Assembly (NCBI RefSeq): GCF_002276225.1
Contig: NZ_NQNY01000006.1
Location: 1 to 51,480 of the forward strand
Direction of reading: 5' to 3'
Source: Mycoplasmopsis agassizii
GTDB lineage: Bacteria; Bacillota_I; Bacilli_A; Mycoplasmatales; Metamycoplasmataceae
Length of the DNA: 51,480 nucleotides
Part shown: in pieces, positions 1 through 10,512 of the stretch
Numbering within the stretch: the stretch's first letter is position 1
Layout: each line of letters opens with the position of its first letter
Position numbers and translations under genes: made by a program
Notes under the pieces: generated by a model
Databases searched by the model: none
Seen by the model: the letters and a program-made list of their open reading frames with translations, nothing else
What the model was told of the DNA's origin: nothing

Positions 1-212
1 CTTGTTTGTATTTCATATTACTTATATTATAAAAAATAACTACAACCTTTCTGTTGCAGTTATTAGGCCGATGCGGGAATGAAAATTTTTTCATTTTTAA
101 GCAGATTTTTACCTTAATTGTAACTAGCTAAATCTTGACTGCTATAATTTAAAATGAAAATGTTGAAAGCAAATTTTAATATTTTCAGCAATTTATGAGA
201 AAGTAGGATTTT
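1..212. other. Intergenic region at window edge with two hairpins
   Basis: No coding region is seen before the lipoprotein start at 213. Positions 35-46 and 53-64 form a 12-bp stem with one A-C mismatch and a 6-base loop. Positions 79-98 form a second weak hairpin (AATGAAAA with TTTTCATT) followed by T-rich sequence, so one or both may end transcription of a gene lying upstream of the window. Confidence 0.4.
140..148 (+). promoter_or_regulatory. Extended -10 promoter for the first lipoprotein
   Basis: TGCTATAAT is a perfect extended -10 element (TGn-TATAAT), about 65 bases before the ATG at 213. No good -35 box is visible, as is usual for mycoplasma extended -10 promoters. Confidence 0.55.
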
Positions 213-1208
213 ATGTTCCGTTCAAAAACTAAAAGCAATAAAAAATGAAAACATCTTTTTCTTGCTTCAACAGCAATAACTAGTGCTGCTTCAATAATAA
301 CTTTTATATCATGTAGCCAACATCCTGAAACCATTTGAAAAAAAGCAGCAGTTTATGAGAAAAAAACTGAAGAAGGTGATAAACCATATGTGCAATTAAA
401 CACATATGGATTTAAAGATTACACATTCAGCGATTTTAAATGAGCAATTACAACTGAAAGATTTTTAGTTTCAATGAGTGTTCCAATTGTTAAAGCAAAT
501 GGCTCGGTGATTACGGGTCAAGGTTTTCAAACTAGTGATGATGAAAAAGCTTTTAATAATGAATTGCTTTTCCAATATTTTGGAATCAAAGCAAAATGAG
601 ATTACAAGAAATTTTCGAAACATGAATGATTAAAAAGTAATTTTTATGTAGTTGATAAAGCAACGCAAGAAAGATTTGAAGATTATCAAAAATCAATTAG
701 TTTAATTAAAAGTGATGATGATTTAAAAAAAGCTTTAAGATTAACAGATGAAGAGCAACTTAAATATTTAAATTATTATAAAGAGATCACTCCTGAAATT
801 GATCTTGAAAATGTCAAAGATGAAACTGCTTATTTTAAAGAAAGATATATGCCATGATCAAAAACTTTTAATTTTGATGTTATAAAATCAAAATTAGATT
901 TTAAAAAATATAATTACTTATTTATAAAAGATTTTCATAGGACAATTATAAATAGTGGTGAAGCAGTATCTAGATTAGATGGTGGCATTGATTTAAAAGA
1001 TTATCAAATTGATGTTACAAACAAAAAGTTAACTTTAAAAACAGGAGCTAAACCCGAAACAAATGAAGGCGAACAATTCATTGTAAATACAGCAGTTTGA
1101 GTTGATAAATCTGGGAGATTAAATTCATTCATGATTCCAATTGAAAAAACTGAATTAACTGAATTTGATTTTAACGAATGAGAAATAATTTTTAATCCGA
1201 AAAATTAA
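213..1208 (+). CDS. Predicted surface lipoprotein of unknown function
   Basis: This is a 331-residue protein when TGA is read as Trp. The N-terminus is basic (MFRSKTKSNKKWKH), then a hydrophobic stretch ends in the lipobox FISC at about residues 38-41, so it should be exported and lipid-anchored at Cys41. The mature part is Lys-, Asp- and Tyr-rich and mostly hydrophilic. I see no repeat and no family motif that I recognise. The ATG at 213 is chosen because it immediately precedes the signal peptide and lies below an extended -10 box; the ribosome binding site is weak (AGTAGGA). A terminator follows at 1231, so the gene looks monocistronic. I do not recognise the function. Confidence 0.8.
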
Positions 1209-1230
1209 TTATAAAAATTAAATTAAAATT

Positions 1231-1258
1231 TAGAGAGATTTACTCTCTAGGTTTTTTT
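1231..1258 (+). terminator. Rho-independent terminator after the first lipoprotein
   Basis: TAGAGAG (1231-1237) pairs with CTCTCTA (1243-1249), and a T-run follows. It lies 22 bases after the stop codon. Confidence 0.85.
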
Positions 1259-1355
1259 TATTCTTTTGATGTGATTAAAAATTAGCAAAAAACTGTTTAA
1301 ATAAATTAATTAAATCATTAATTTAAAATCGTTTTTTATTGTTAAAATAAAAGAT

Positions 1356-3020
1356 ATGAATTTACAAACTCAACTTAAAAATTTAACACTTGAAATTTTA
1401 AATAAAATAATAAGAGAATCTAATTTTGAATCAGATTCAGAAATTAAAATAAATGACTTTTTTATCGGTGAAACCAAGATTCCTGATAATTTAAATTTAG
1501 AAAAAAAGTTTTATCATTTTAGTTCTAATGCTGCTTTAGTTAATGCTAAAAATTTTAAAACTAATCCATTAAATTTAGCAAATAAAATGAAAACATATTT
1601 TGAAGAATCTAATTTAATAAAAGAAGTTTTAGTAACATCTCCAGGATTTTTAAATTTCATTTTTAAAGATCAAATTTTAATTGATATTGTAAATTTAATT
1701 AATCAACAAGGATCAAATTATTTAAAAGATTCAGTTGAACATAAATTAAAAATTAATGATGAATTTGTTTCAGTTAATCCAACTGGTTTTTTACATTTTG
1801 GTCATGCACGTGGTGCAATTTATGCAGACACATTAAATAATTTTTTAATTCATGCAGGACATGATTTAATCAGGGAATATTACGTTAATGATGCAGGTAA
1901 TCAAATTGATATAGTTAGTCAAAGTACTTATTTAAGATACTTAGAATTATTTGGAAAAGAAATAACTTTACCTGAAGAATCTTATAAAGGTGAAGACATT
2001 ATTGAATTTGCAAAAATCATTAAAGATAAATATCAAGATAAATTTTTAAATCAAAAAGATGATTTTTATACTAACCCTGAATTTAAAAATTTAGTTACAG
2101 AAATTGCTCTGAATGAAATTAAAAAAGACATGCAACTTTTTAATATTAAGCATGATTTATTTTTTAGTGAAAAAACTTTATATGGTAAACAAATTGAAGA
2201 TGCAATGGCAAAAATTAAAAAACATACTTATGAAAAAGATGGCGCTTTGTTTTTAAAAACAACTGATTTTGGTGATGATAAAGATCGTGTCTTAATTAAA
2301 AAAGATGGAACCTTTACTTACTTTTTACCAGACATTGCTTACCATAATAAAAAGTTTCAAAACGTTGATAAGTTGATTGCTTATTGAGGAGCTGATCATG
2401 GTGGTTATGTTAAACGTGTAAAAATTGCAATTGATATTTTAGGTTACGATTCTTCTAATTATGATATTGAAATTATTCAACTTGTAAGGTTAATTAAAGA
2501 TGGCGCTGAATTTAAAATGTCAAAAAGAGCAGGTACTGGCTTATTTCTTAGAGAGATGCTAAATTATTCTTCAGTTGATGCTTTACGCTGATATATGATT
2601 GCTCGTGATTTAAATACAAAAATGGATTTTGATTTAAATAAAGCAAATGAAGCAAGTCAAGATAACCCTGTTTATTCAGTGCAATATTCTTATGTAAGAA
2701 CCGTTTCTTTATTAGAAAAAGCAAGCACTAAAAATGTCACTTCTAGTCAATTAACTAATGATAAAGAAAGACAACTTATTATGTTTTTAAATGAATTTAA
2801 AAACATCTTTGATTTAATTGTTAGAACTTATAAAGTTAACTTAATTATTCCTTATTTAATTGATCTAAAAAATGCTTTTAATGCTTTTTATGCAGAAGAA
2901 AAAATTATTGATTCAGAAAATCAAATTTCTAAATTAGCACTAGTAAAAGCAACACAAATAATTATGAAATTAAGTTTTGATCTAATCGGTATTTCTTCAC
3001 CTAATAAGATGCAAAAATAG
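1356..3020 (+). CDS. argS: Arginyl-tRNA synthetase
   Basis: A 554-residue class I aminoacyl-tRNA synthetase that charges tRNA-Arg in the cytoplasm. The HIGH-type signature is HFGH at residues 147-150, inside NPTGFLHFGHARGA, and the KMSKS-type loop is KMSKR at 387-391, inside EFKMSKRAG. Two internal TGA codons (2388 and 2592) must be read as Trp; the second gives ALRWYM, which is typical of the family. The N-terminal residues 1-110 correspond to the tRNA-recognition Add-1 domain and the C-terminal 150 residues to the all-helical anticodon-binding (DALR) domain. Length is normal for bacterial ArgS. The gene stands alone, between a terminator and an RNA candidate. A tRNA-Arg gene occurs separately at 34.6 kb. 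Confidence 0.97.
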
Positions 3021-3042
3021 ATAGAAATTAATTATCTTAAAA

Positions 3043-3048
3043 TATAAT
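3043..3048 (+). promoter_or_regulatory. Possible -10 box for the structured RNA
   Basis: TATAAT lies 36-40 bases before the first paired base of the RNA candidate at 3084. It is the only good -10 between the argS stop and the RNA. Confidence 0.4.
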
Positions 3049-3083
3049 TAATCGATTCATAAGTAATATTTATGCAAATTAAT

Positions 3084-3267
3084 CACCCACATTAGTGTTA
3101 AAGCTATCACATCAGTATTGCCCGTTGCCGTGATAGAAGTTGCTAAAGAACATAAGATATGAGAAAGAGTTTTTATAACTGTCTAACTAGTATGTTCTCA
3201 AGTGTGGAAGGGGCTGACATGCAAGGCGCATGCGTTCAGGTAAAAGAGTCCTAGCGACTCTTTTTTT
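3084..3267 (+). ncRNA. Unidentified structured RNA with three-way junction and terminator
   Basis: About 180 bases form a compact fold that can be read by hand. An outer stem pairs CCACATT (3086-3092) with AAGTGTGG (3200-3207). It encloses hairpin 1, CTATCAC (3104-3110) with GTGATAG (3130-3136), and hairpin 2, GAACATA (3149-3155) with TATGTTC (3191-3197). A third hairpin, CTGACATGC/GCATGCGTTCAG (3214-3238), precedes a strong terminator (3242-3267). The loop of hairpin 1 contains GCCC (3120-3123), complementary to GGGC (3211-3214), so a pseudoknot is possible. The local G+C is well above its surroundings, as expected of a functional RNA in an AT-rich genome. I do not see the hallmark sequences of SRP RNA, RNase P RNA, tmRNA or a T-box. 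It could be a small regulatory RNA; a riboswitch is less likely because it ends in its own terminator far from the next start. Confidence 0.65.
3242..3267 (+). terminator. Rho-independent terminator of the RNA candidate
   Basis: AAAAGAGTC (3242-3250) pairs with GACTCTTTT (3256-3264) around a 5-base loop, followed by continuing T's. Confidence 0.85.
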
Positions 3268-3341
3268 ATTTTAAATTTCAATAACTTTTAACTAGTTTAT
3301 CTAGCATAAAACCTCTAGAATTTACTATTAATAGCGACTTA

Positions 3342-3368
3342 ATCAGGTTATTTGAAAATAACCTGATA
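3342..3368. repeat. Inverted repeat
   Basis: ATCAGGTTAT and its complement ATAACCTGAT form a near-perfect hairpin with a short AT-rich spacer. No strong T-run follows on the plus strand, so its role is unclear. Confidence 0.5.
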
Positions 3369-3410
3369 ACATTTTTATCAATGAAGATTAACTAACTAAA
3401 CTTAAACTAA

Positions 3411-3468
3411 GCAGAAAAAATAAAATTCTGCAAAAAAACCTTGGAAATTAAAAAAATCAGGTTTTTTT
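3411..3468. terminator. Two adjacent hairpins, the second terminator-like
   Basis: GCAGAA/TTCTGC (3411-3431) is directly followed by AAAAAAACC (3432-3440), which pairs with GGTTTTTTT (3460-3468). The second could work as a weak bidirectional terminator, isolating the RNA region from the lipoprotein gene downstream. Confidence 0.4.
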
Positions 3469-3625
3469 AAAAAATAGGGTAATATTTAAAAGTTATTCCA
3501 GGATTAAGTTCGCTGATAACAGTTGTAAGAAGACCTGAAATAATAACGATCGTGAAATTTTAAAAGTTTGTAAAAAAAATTAGAACAATTAAAAATATAG
3601 ACTAATTTTAAAAAACTGGTAAAAT

Positions 3626-3676
3626 TATAATGTAAAAATAAGCCTTAAAACGCAAAATTTTAAGGACACTAGGAGA
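3626..3676 (+). promoter_or_regulatory. Promoter, leader hairpin and RBS of the 855-aa lipoprotein
   Basis: TATAAT (3626-3631) is followed by an 8-bp leader hairpin, CCTTAAAA (3643-3650) with TTTTAAGG (3658-3665), and by the ribosome binding site AGGAGA (3671-3676), ten bases before the ATG. Similar leader hairpins precede two other lipoprotein genes in the window. Confidence 0.6.
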
Positions 3677-3686
3677 TATATAAAAT

Positions 3687-6254
3687 ATGAAGAAAATTAA
3701 ATTTTTATTACCTTTAGCAGGAATAATGTCTGTTTCTGTAGCGGCAGTTGCCATTTCTTGTGGACAAACAGATCCTAAAAGATCAGATTTAACAATTATT
3801 GCTGACATTAAAGTTTCTGTCGATAATAAAACTGTAACAGCAAAAGGAGATAAAACTGCTGCTGAATTTGTAGCTGCTATTAATGGAATTAGTGCAACAC
3901 AATCGATTACTCAAAAAATTGACTCAGTTTCTGCATTATTAAACGATGCTACAAAGGCACAATTTAATAGTGATTTAAAAACAGCACTTAATACTTCAGG
4001 TGTAACAGTTGCTCTAAATGCAGCAGTTGATTCAACAAATGCTAACCAAGTAAAAGTTACATTAAGTTTTCAATTAAATGATGCTAAAGATTCGGCAGTT
4101 GTAACAGTAAATGGATTAAAAGTTTCAACAGATGAAACAGCTAGCCAAAAAGCAAACAGAGAATTAACAGCAATTAAAGCAGCACTTGCAAATGTTACTC
4201 TAACAGCAGCTTCAAATCAAACTGCTAATAAGTTTTTAACAGACTTTAATGCTGCTGCAGATAACAGTGCAAAATTAGCAGTATTAAAAGCAGCTTCAAC
4301 AGCAAATGCTAACTTAACTACATTCGAAACTGAATTAGCAAAAGCAACTGTAGTTTCTTTAACTGCAACAATGAGTGGAAATAATGTTGTAATTTCAACA
4401 GTTATTAATAAGGAAAATGCTACTGCAGAAGTTGCTGATAGAACTATTTCAACAACTGTAAGTGGTTTTGCAGCTGAAACAGATCCTGAAGTAATTGATA
4501 AACAATTACTTGATTTAAAAAATGAATTAACAGGTGTAGCACTTTCTTATAATTCAGGATTAGAAGTAAATACAACTGCAACAATATTTAAAACTACATT
4601 AGAAACAAAAACTACAACAGCTGAAAAATTAGAATACTTAAAATCAGTCGTTTTACAAAACGATAACTATACAAAAGTTACTACAGCATTTGATTCAGTT
4701 ACAGTTTCAAGTATTGAAGCAACAGTTGATGGTACAACTGTTAAATTAAGTACAACAATTACTAGAGATAATGCAACAACACCTCAAACTGTTGAAACTT
4801 TAATTAACAACTTCCCAACAGAAGCTAATAAGACTGAAGTTGATGTTGAATTAGAAGCAAAAGTTACAAAACTAGATGCTCTAGATTTAACATATGCTAA
4901 AGGTGGAACAACTAACTATACAGTTGCAACTTTAGTAGCAGATAATACTTTAACTCTTGAAAAACTAAGAAGTTTATTAAGTTCTGAATCACAAGCATTA
5001 TTAACACCTGAATTAGCAGATCTAGAATTAGGTGCTAACTTAACTCTAAAAGCAGTTGAAGGAAATAACACTGAAGTTACTGCAAGTTTCACTATTAATA
5101 AAGAAGGCTCAACAAGTGCTAAAACTGTAAGCCTAAAAATTAAAGGTCTATACACAACTGAAGAATTAGGTGCAATTAGTTCTGAACAAGATGCTAAATT
5201 AAAAGAAATTGTTGATGCACTTAAAGATAAAACTTTAACTTACGATAAAGATCGTGCAACTAAATTTACAGCAACAACTTTTGCTGCAACACCTAATCCA
5301 AACATTGACTTTATTTACGAATTCGTGACAAACGAAACAGAAATTAAAGCAAAATTAGATGAAGCGACATCAGTAAGCATTGTTTTAAAAGTTGAAGAAC
5401 AAACAACTTCAGATTCTTCTGCTTCTGCAGGAACTACAGGTGGAGCAGACACTGGAACAAATTCAACTGGTTCAACAGATGGTGCAACTACAGGTAATAC
5501 AGAAGGATCAGGAGATGCAACTACTGGTTCAGAAGGTGGAACAACTGCAGGTAATGCAGATGGTTCAGATGCTGGAACAACAGGATCAGGAGACACCACA
5601 AGTGGATCAACAGCAGGTTCAGAAGGAGATGGTACTTCTTCAGGAACAGGTTCGGGTGATGGTTCAACTTCAAGCACAACTCCACAAGAAGAAACACCAG
5701 CAGTTACTACTACAACTGTCAAAGTTGTTAAAGCAACTGTAACAGTTAACTTAGTTGGTGCATCAAATACTCAAGATGTTGAATTAACAATTACTGGATT
5801 CTATACAGATGATGAAATTGAAACTCTTAAAAAAGAAAATCAAGAATTCGCTGCAAAAGTTCAACTTACAGAAGCAATTATTTCTAAATTAACTACTGAG
5901 CAAGCTTCACTAAAAGCTGCTACAGATCAAGGAACTACTTTAAAATCTAAAGAAAATACTTCAATTGCTGAAATTAATGATGCAATGAAAGATAAATCTT
6001 CAATGGATGAATTTAAAGCACAATTGCCAGAAGATCAAGCAAGTGTTATTGATGCAATCCTAGCAAAATTTGATATCGAAAATTCTGTTAAAACAGTAAC
6101 TTTTGAATCATTATTACCATCAGGTCCTGGAACAAGTGGTCTAACTACTGGGCTATTAAATTTAAAAGTTTCATATAAACAAAAAGAAGACGATGCAAAC
6201 AGCTTCTACGAAACAATAATTCAAATTAAAGTTACAGAGCTAACTGCAAAATAA
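3687..6254 (+). CDS. Repeat-domain variable-type surface lipoprotein
   Basis: An 855-residue lipoprotein: signal MKKIKFLLPLAGIMSV, lipobox AISC with Cys at residue 26. The mature protein is built of about six successive domains of roughly 100-115 residues. Each has a helical, Ala/Leu/Lys-rich first half and a beta second half ending in a motif such as VTVNGLK, TTVSGFA, LKIKGLY or LTITGFY. This pattern matches the mycoplasma lipoprotein-associated domain (Lipoprotein_17 type) known from variable surface proteins. A roughly 100-residue Gly/Ser/Thr-rich tract (about residues 572-670) interrupts one domain between two beta segments. There is no internal TGA codon. It has its own promoter and terminator, so it is probably monocistronic. 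The family assignment rests on pattern recognition only; the function is presumably antigenic or adhesive. Confidence 0.88.
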   Translation: MKKIKFLLPLAGIMSVSVAAVAISCGQTDPKRSDLTIIADIKVSVDNKTVTAKGDKTAAEFVAAINGISATQSITQKIDSVSALLNDATKAQFNSDLKTALNTSGVTVALNAAVDSTNANQVKVTLSFQLNDAKDSAVVTVNGLKVSTDETASQKANRELTAIKAALANVTLTAASNQTANKFLTDFNAAADNSAKLAVLKAASTANANLTTFETELAKATVVSLTATMSGNNVVISTVINKENATAEVADRTISTTVSGFAAETDPEVIDKQLLDLKNELTGVALSYNSGLEVNTTATIFKTTLETKTTTAEKLEYLKSVVLQNDNYTKVTTAFDSVTVSSIEATVDGTTVKLSTTITRDNATTPQTVETLINNFPTEANKTEVDVELEAKVTKLDALDLTYAKGGTTNYTVATLVADNTLTLEKLRSLLSSESQALLTPELADLELGANLTLKAVEGNNTEVTASFTINKEGSTSAKTVSLKIKGLYTTEELGAISSEQDAKLKEIVDALKDKTLTYDKDRATKFTATTFAATPNPNIDFIYEFVTNETEIKAKLDEATSVSIVLKVEEQTTSDSSASAGTTGGADTGTNSTGSTDGATTGNTEGSGDATTGSEGGTTAGNADGSDAGTTGSGDTTSGSTAGSEGDGTSSGTGSGDGSTSSTTPQEETPAVTTTTVKVVKATVTVNLVGASNTQDVELTITGFYTDDEIETLKKENQEFAAKVQLTEAIISKLTTEQASLKAATDQGTTLKSKENTSIAEINDAMKDKSSMDEFKAQLPEDQASVIDAILAKFDIENSVKTVTFESLLPSGPGTSGLTTGLLNLKVSYKQKEDDANSFYETIIQIKVTELTAK
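5400..5700 (+). repeat. Gly/Ser/Thr-rich low-complexity coding tract
   Basis: Inside the preceding lipoprotein, short degenerate units built from GTT, GST, DGAT and EGGT-like words repeat without strict period for about 100 residues. Acidic Asp and Glu residues are interspersed. Flanking sequences on both sides match consecutive beta strands of one domain, so the tract is an inserted loop rather than a linker between domains. Confidence 0.75.
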
Positions 6255-6265
6255 AAAATTTAATG

Positions 6266-6293
6266 CCAACAATTAATCTAATTGTTGGTGTTT
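6266..6293 (+). terminator. Rho-independent terminator
   Basis: CCAACAATT (6266-6274) pairs with AATTGTTGG (6280-6288) and is followed by TGTTTT, 12 bases after the lipoprotein stop. Confidence 0.85.
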
Positions 6294-6411
6294 TATATAA
6301 GTTCGATTTTTTACAAAAAAGTAAATTACTATAATGCTATGCAAAGCATATTTATCCAAAAAGCAGGAAAAATAGTCCAAAATCAACTATTTAACCCGTT
6401 TTTTTTGGAAT

Positions 6412-6456
6412 TGGTATATATTTTGCGTGTCAGTGATTTGTTTTTTTAAGGAGATA
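6412..6456 (+). promoter_or_regulatory. Extended -10 promoter and RBS of the 1339-aa lipoprotein
   Basis: TGGTATATA (6412-6420) is an extended -10 element. AAGGAGAT at about 6448-6455 is a strong ribosome binding site immediately before the ATG at 6458. Another TATAAT at 6332-6337 lies further upstream and may be a second promoter. Confidence 0.5.
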
Positions 6457-6457
6457 T

Positions 6458-9400
6458 ATGAAAAAATTAAATCGAAGGTCATGATTATTTATTTCTGCTC
6501 TTACTTCAGTAGCAGCTATTTCTGCTACTGTGATTGCTTGTTCAAATAATGGAAATCCAGCAGATCCTAACCCTCCTGGCACCCCCCCAAATTTATCAAC
6601 AATCACAGCGCAAACGATTTCACGCTCTTATGAAGCAAATGCAGTTTCACAGACTTTTAGTGCTAAAGATATTTACAAGCAACTAGATGCTGTCTCAGCT
6701 AGTGATTTTCTCTCAAGCTTTAAAAGTTTTACAAGTGACTTAAGTGAAGAAACAATTAAACAAGTAACTGTTAATAAGATTATCAAGGTTTATGAACCGA
6801 GCGAGCAATCTTCATCAGTTACTGTTGATGCTGAAGTGACAATTAATAATGTAACTTCAAAAGCAACTTTTATGATTAATGGGTTAAAAACTGATGCAAC
6901 TGTAAAGCAACAAGCACAGACTTTTTATAATTCACTACCAACAAGTTTAAACTTAACAAGTGCTTACGCTGGCTTAAGCAGTGCAAGTGATTTTGTCAAT
7001 ACATATTTTAAAAGTGGCACAGCCACATATGATGTTTCATATAATATCTTCTTTACCGAATCAATCATTTCTGTTCCTGATAAATCATCAATTACAATCG
7101 TAGCTGATACAATTACGACAAATGATGTTACAGGTACTTTGACATTTAAATTAGCATTAGATATTGGTGGCTTTAGATATAACACAGCAGGTAATGCACA
7201 AGCTTCTTTTGAAGGTGTAACTATGAGTGTGAGAGGCTTTAAAACTAATGAAAACACAACTAACCCAGTTGTGCCAGTTGATCCTAACATTGCTTTAGTT
7301 AAAACTTGATATGCTAATTTAGTTGCAACAAATCGTGCAATTACAAGCAAAAGCACTTTAACAGCTAATGAATATTTAAATCAACTAAAAGCACTAACAA
7401 GTGTTACACCAACTACTTTAAACAACTTCTTAACAACCCAAATTGCTGCATTACCTAGTGGTTTTACTTTAGAAATTAATCGCAACTTATCAACCTCTAA
7501 TAATTCTTCACGCAGCGTTATTTTAGTTCTAAGACTTAAAAAAGGTAGTGATTATTATGACACAACTGGTCTAGTAAATAGAAACTACACTGGCAAGTTA
7601 ATGACAATTACTAATTTAGCAACAGAGCAAGCAGTTGCACCAAGTGGACCTGGAAGTGGTGGCACAACTACTCCTTCTAATCCTAATGATGCTTTATTAA
7701 AACAAAGTGCAACTGCTTTTTATACAGCAATTAACAACAAAACCTTTACTACAAGTAACGCTTCAAATAGAGCAGGTTTTGTTTTAGAAGAATTAAAATC
7801 ATTAGGAAGTACAACTAATATTTTTTCAGCTTTAAATAATTTAACTTTAACTAGTTTACCTACTTTAGCAACAGGTTTACAAGCTAGAATAGTCGCTAAT
7901 TCTTTAAGTGCAAATGATGCAAATGGAACTTTAACTTTCAAAGTTAATGTCTTTAGTTCAGTTGCAACTAATAATGCAAATTTATATGACACTTCAGGAA
8001 ATTTAGTTACAAGTTTTGCAGGCGCTAATGTTACATTTACAGGTTTTAGCAAAGTAAGTTCTTCGCAACATGAAGTTGATAATTCAATTCTATCTAAAGT
8101 TGAACCAACAGTTACTTCGTTTTACACAAATTTAAAAAACAATGTTGCTTATACATTAAATAATACAGGTAAAGCTTTAACAGTTGATGAGTTAAAATCA
8201 TTTTTACAAGCACAATATAAAAATGATGCTTACACTTATTTAAATAGTTTATTAACAACTAAATTACCTAATTTACCTAGTGGATACAAATTAGAAGTTA
8301 ATCTAAATTATTCAGCATTTAACACAACCACTCGTGGTGTGACTTTAAATTTAAGAATTTCAAACGGAGTTAATACATACGACATCAGTGGTCGTGTTAA
8401 TTCAAATACTTTTGGAAAAAGCATTTTTATCAACAATTTTGCAACTAGAAGTTCACAAACTTCAGTAGTAGATTCAGCACAATCTAGTGCAGTAAAAACA
8501 TTTTATAATTCACTAACTTCACATAGTACTAACTTAACAGCAGTAGTTTCAAAACAAATTCTAGCTAATGGCGTGGATGAAATTTTACAACCTATTCAAA
8601 AAAATTTCACTAACTTAAATGCCTTATTAAATGCATCAAGTAAATTTAATGTGACTGTTCCAAGTGGCTATACAGTTGTCTTTAATATCGTTGAAAAAAG
8701 TAATCAAAACGGTGTTTTAAAATTCACGATTGCTTTAGCTAAAGATGGCAGAATCGTTAATAATTCAAACATTCCTTCACCTAATTATGCAAGCAAAACC
8801 TTTATTTTAAATCAACTGGCAACTGAAATAGATGTAAATCACGGTGAGAAATTCTTAAAATTATTACCACCTACTTTAACTATTAAAGACAGTTCAAGTT
8901 TTGCAAATGTTTTACCTAGCGAAGTTAATTTAAATTTATCAGGTGTTGCTAGTTTAAAAGAACTTGTACAAGAAAATTTAAGTGCTTTACCAACAGATGT
9001 TTCTTTAACTTGAGTTAAAGAACCTACAGCAGATAAAACAAGCGATTTTGACGGTACAGTTGTTTATGCTTTAACAGTATTTTATAGTTATAGTGGCTAC
9101 AACAACATAGGAAGTGGAATTTATAGTTCAAAAGTTTATATTACTTTTAAAAACCTAAAATCAAGAGCTAAATATGTTAAAGAAGCCTATGCAAACTACA
9201 AACAAACTGCTAGTGCTATTAATAATTTAAGTTTCAATGAAGCAATTAAAGCACTACAAGAATCAACTATTGAAGGCCGTTTAGCATTAATTGGTGAGTG
9301 AACTTCATTCAAAGTTCCTGCTTTAGAAGGTTACTTATTAAAACAAGGTTATAAAACTAATGTAGATATAGCAGGCATGGATCCTATCAAAGGTGAAATT

Positions 9401-10477
9401 CGCTTCAGAGTGAAAATTATTAAGGATGATTTAACAGTAAATACTAATAATAAAGTTCATGATTCAAACTTCTTAGGTGTTGATTTAGTAATTAATAATT
9501 TAAATAATAATGCTATCTCAAGCGATGTTAATAATCCAAGCATCTTCTTAGAAGGGCAAAATCTTGAATTATTAAAAATGAAAATTCAACATCGCTATAG
9601 CGATGTTAACCAAGTTTATACACCAGGATTTGCTTCATTAACAGGTAAATATACAGACATAAATACTTCAGCTGAAAACTATAACCAAACTTGAACAAGT
9701 AAGCGTGAAGTGCAAAGTAATAAAATTGTTGACACAATTTATTTAAAAGTTAAAGAAAAATCTGAAACTGAATCTAAAAACGTAATTATTGCTTACCAAA
9801 TTGTTTGAACAACTTCAAATAGTAATTTAATGTGAGCAAACCAATCAATGAAAATCATGGATGCCCCTGACACATTGAATTGATCAACCTTAAATTTTGT
9901 AGGTAGTGATTTAATTTATAATAATGATGAAACACCTCAAGATTTATTATTATTAACTTTTGATATTGTTAATCCTTCAGTTAATGGAAAAATTTATTAC
10001 GAACAAAGTACACCATTAAAATCAATTGATCAGATTAATTACTGAAGCACTAAAAAAGATGCAAAATGATCAGTTATTAGCGATCCTGATAATAAGTTCA
10101 GTTCAGGTATAACTTTACCAACTAACTTAAATAAAGTTGTTGTTTATCCTTCAGGAAGTGAAATTGGAACAATTACTAATTTAAAAGTATTAACTGCAGA
10201 TGCATTAAATGTTAATCAAATTCCAATCGGTTTCTATGATTCAGTTAATGATGTGACTTACATGATGTTTTTAACTACAAACGTCAAAAGAGACATAGTT
10301 CAATTCAGAGTTTGATACTGAAAAGGTAAACATGAATACGATACTAATGCAGAAAGTAAATACCGTTCATGAGCACCTGAAACTTCATGAAACTTCTTAA
10401 AAGATGTTAATGATGTTGATAGTAAACAAAGAGTAACTGCTCGAGTTGGAATTGATAAAATTTACTTCTTAGAATAA
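6458..10477 (+). CDS. Very large repeat-domain surface lipoprotein
   Basis: A 1339-residue protein that is continuous only if many TGA codons are read as Trp. The signal peptide runs from MKKLNRRSWLFISALTSV to the lipobox VIAC, with Cys at residue 28. The mature part starts with an Asn/Pro-rich linker, then repeated domains of about 150 residues. These carry a recurring beta motif of the type K-x-G-x-Y-Y-D-x-x-G followed by a closing strand such as MSVRGFK or MTITNLA. The same motif recurs in the lipoproteins at 23.3 and 35.1 kb, marking one paralogous family. The last 250 residues differ: they are rich in Trp and Tyr and end in KIYFLE without a repeat. It has its own promoter, RBS and terminator. 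It is probably a surface antigen or adhesin, and its size and modular build suggest variability. No enzymatic motif is seen. Confidence 0.85.
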
Positions 10478-10482
10478 AATTA

Positions 10483-10510
10483 AACAGCCCTTAAAAGGCT
10501 GTTTTTTATT
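10483..10510. terminator. Bidirectional terminator between convergent genes
   Basis: AACAGCC (10483-10489) pairs with GGCTGTT (10497-10503) and is followed by T's on the plus strand. It lies between the lipoprotein stop and the convergent rsmE stop and can serve both. Confidence 0.8.
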
Positions 10511-10512
10511 TA

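Larger units (their letters stand above)
3021..3686. other. 666-base non-coding interval holding an RNA candidate and several hairpins
   Basis: No protein gene is supported here. The interval holds a promoter-like TATAAT (3043-3048), a structured RNA candidate (about 3084-3267), three further inverted repeats (3342-3368, 3411-3431 and 3432-3468) and the promoter and leader of the next lipoprotein gene. Confidence 0.7.

Noticed and set aside
1356-3020. argS as two separate broken genes
   Set aside because: The interruption is only TGA, read as Trp in this organism. Motifs on both sides belong to one synthetase.
3084-3267. SRP RNA, RNase P RNA or tmRNA for the structured RNA
   Set aside because: The GGAAGG-AGCAG SRP tip, the GAGGAAAGTCC RNase P core and the tmRNA 5' GGGG and T-loop sequences are not found, and the length does not fit RNase P or tmRNA.
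5315-5742. Open frames on the minus strand and in another plus frame over the Gly/Ser/Thr tract
   Set aside because: They mirror the biased codons of the low-complexity tract, have no start signals and lie fully inside the lipoprotein gene.
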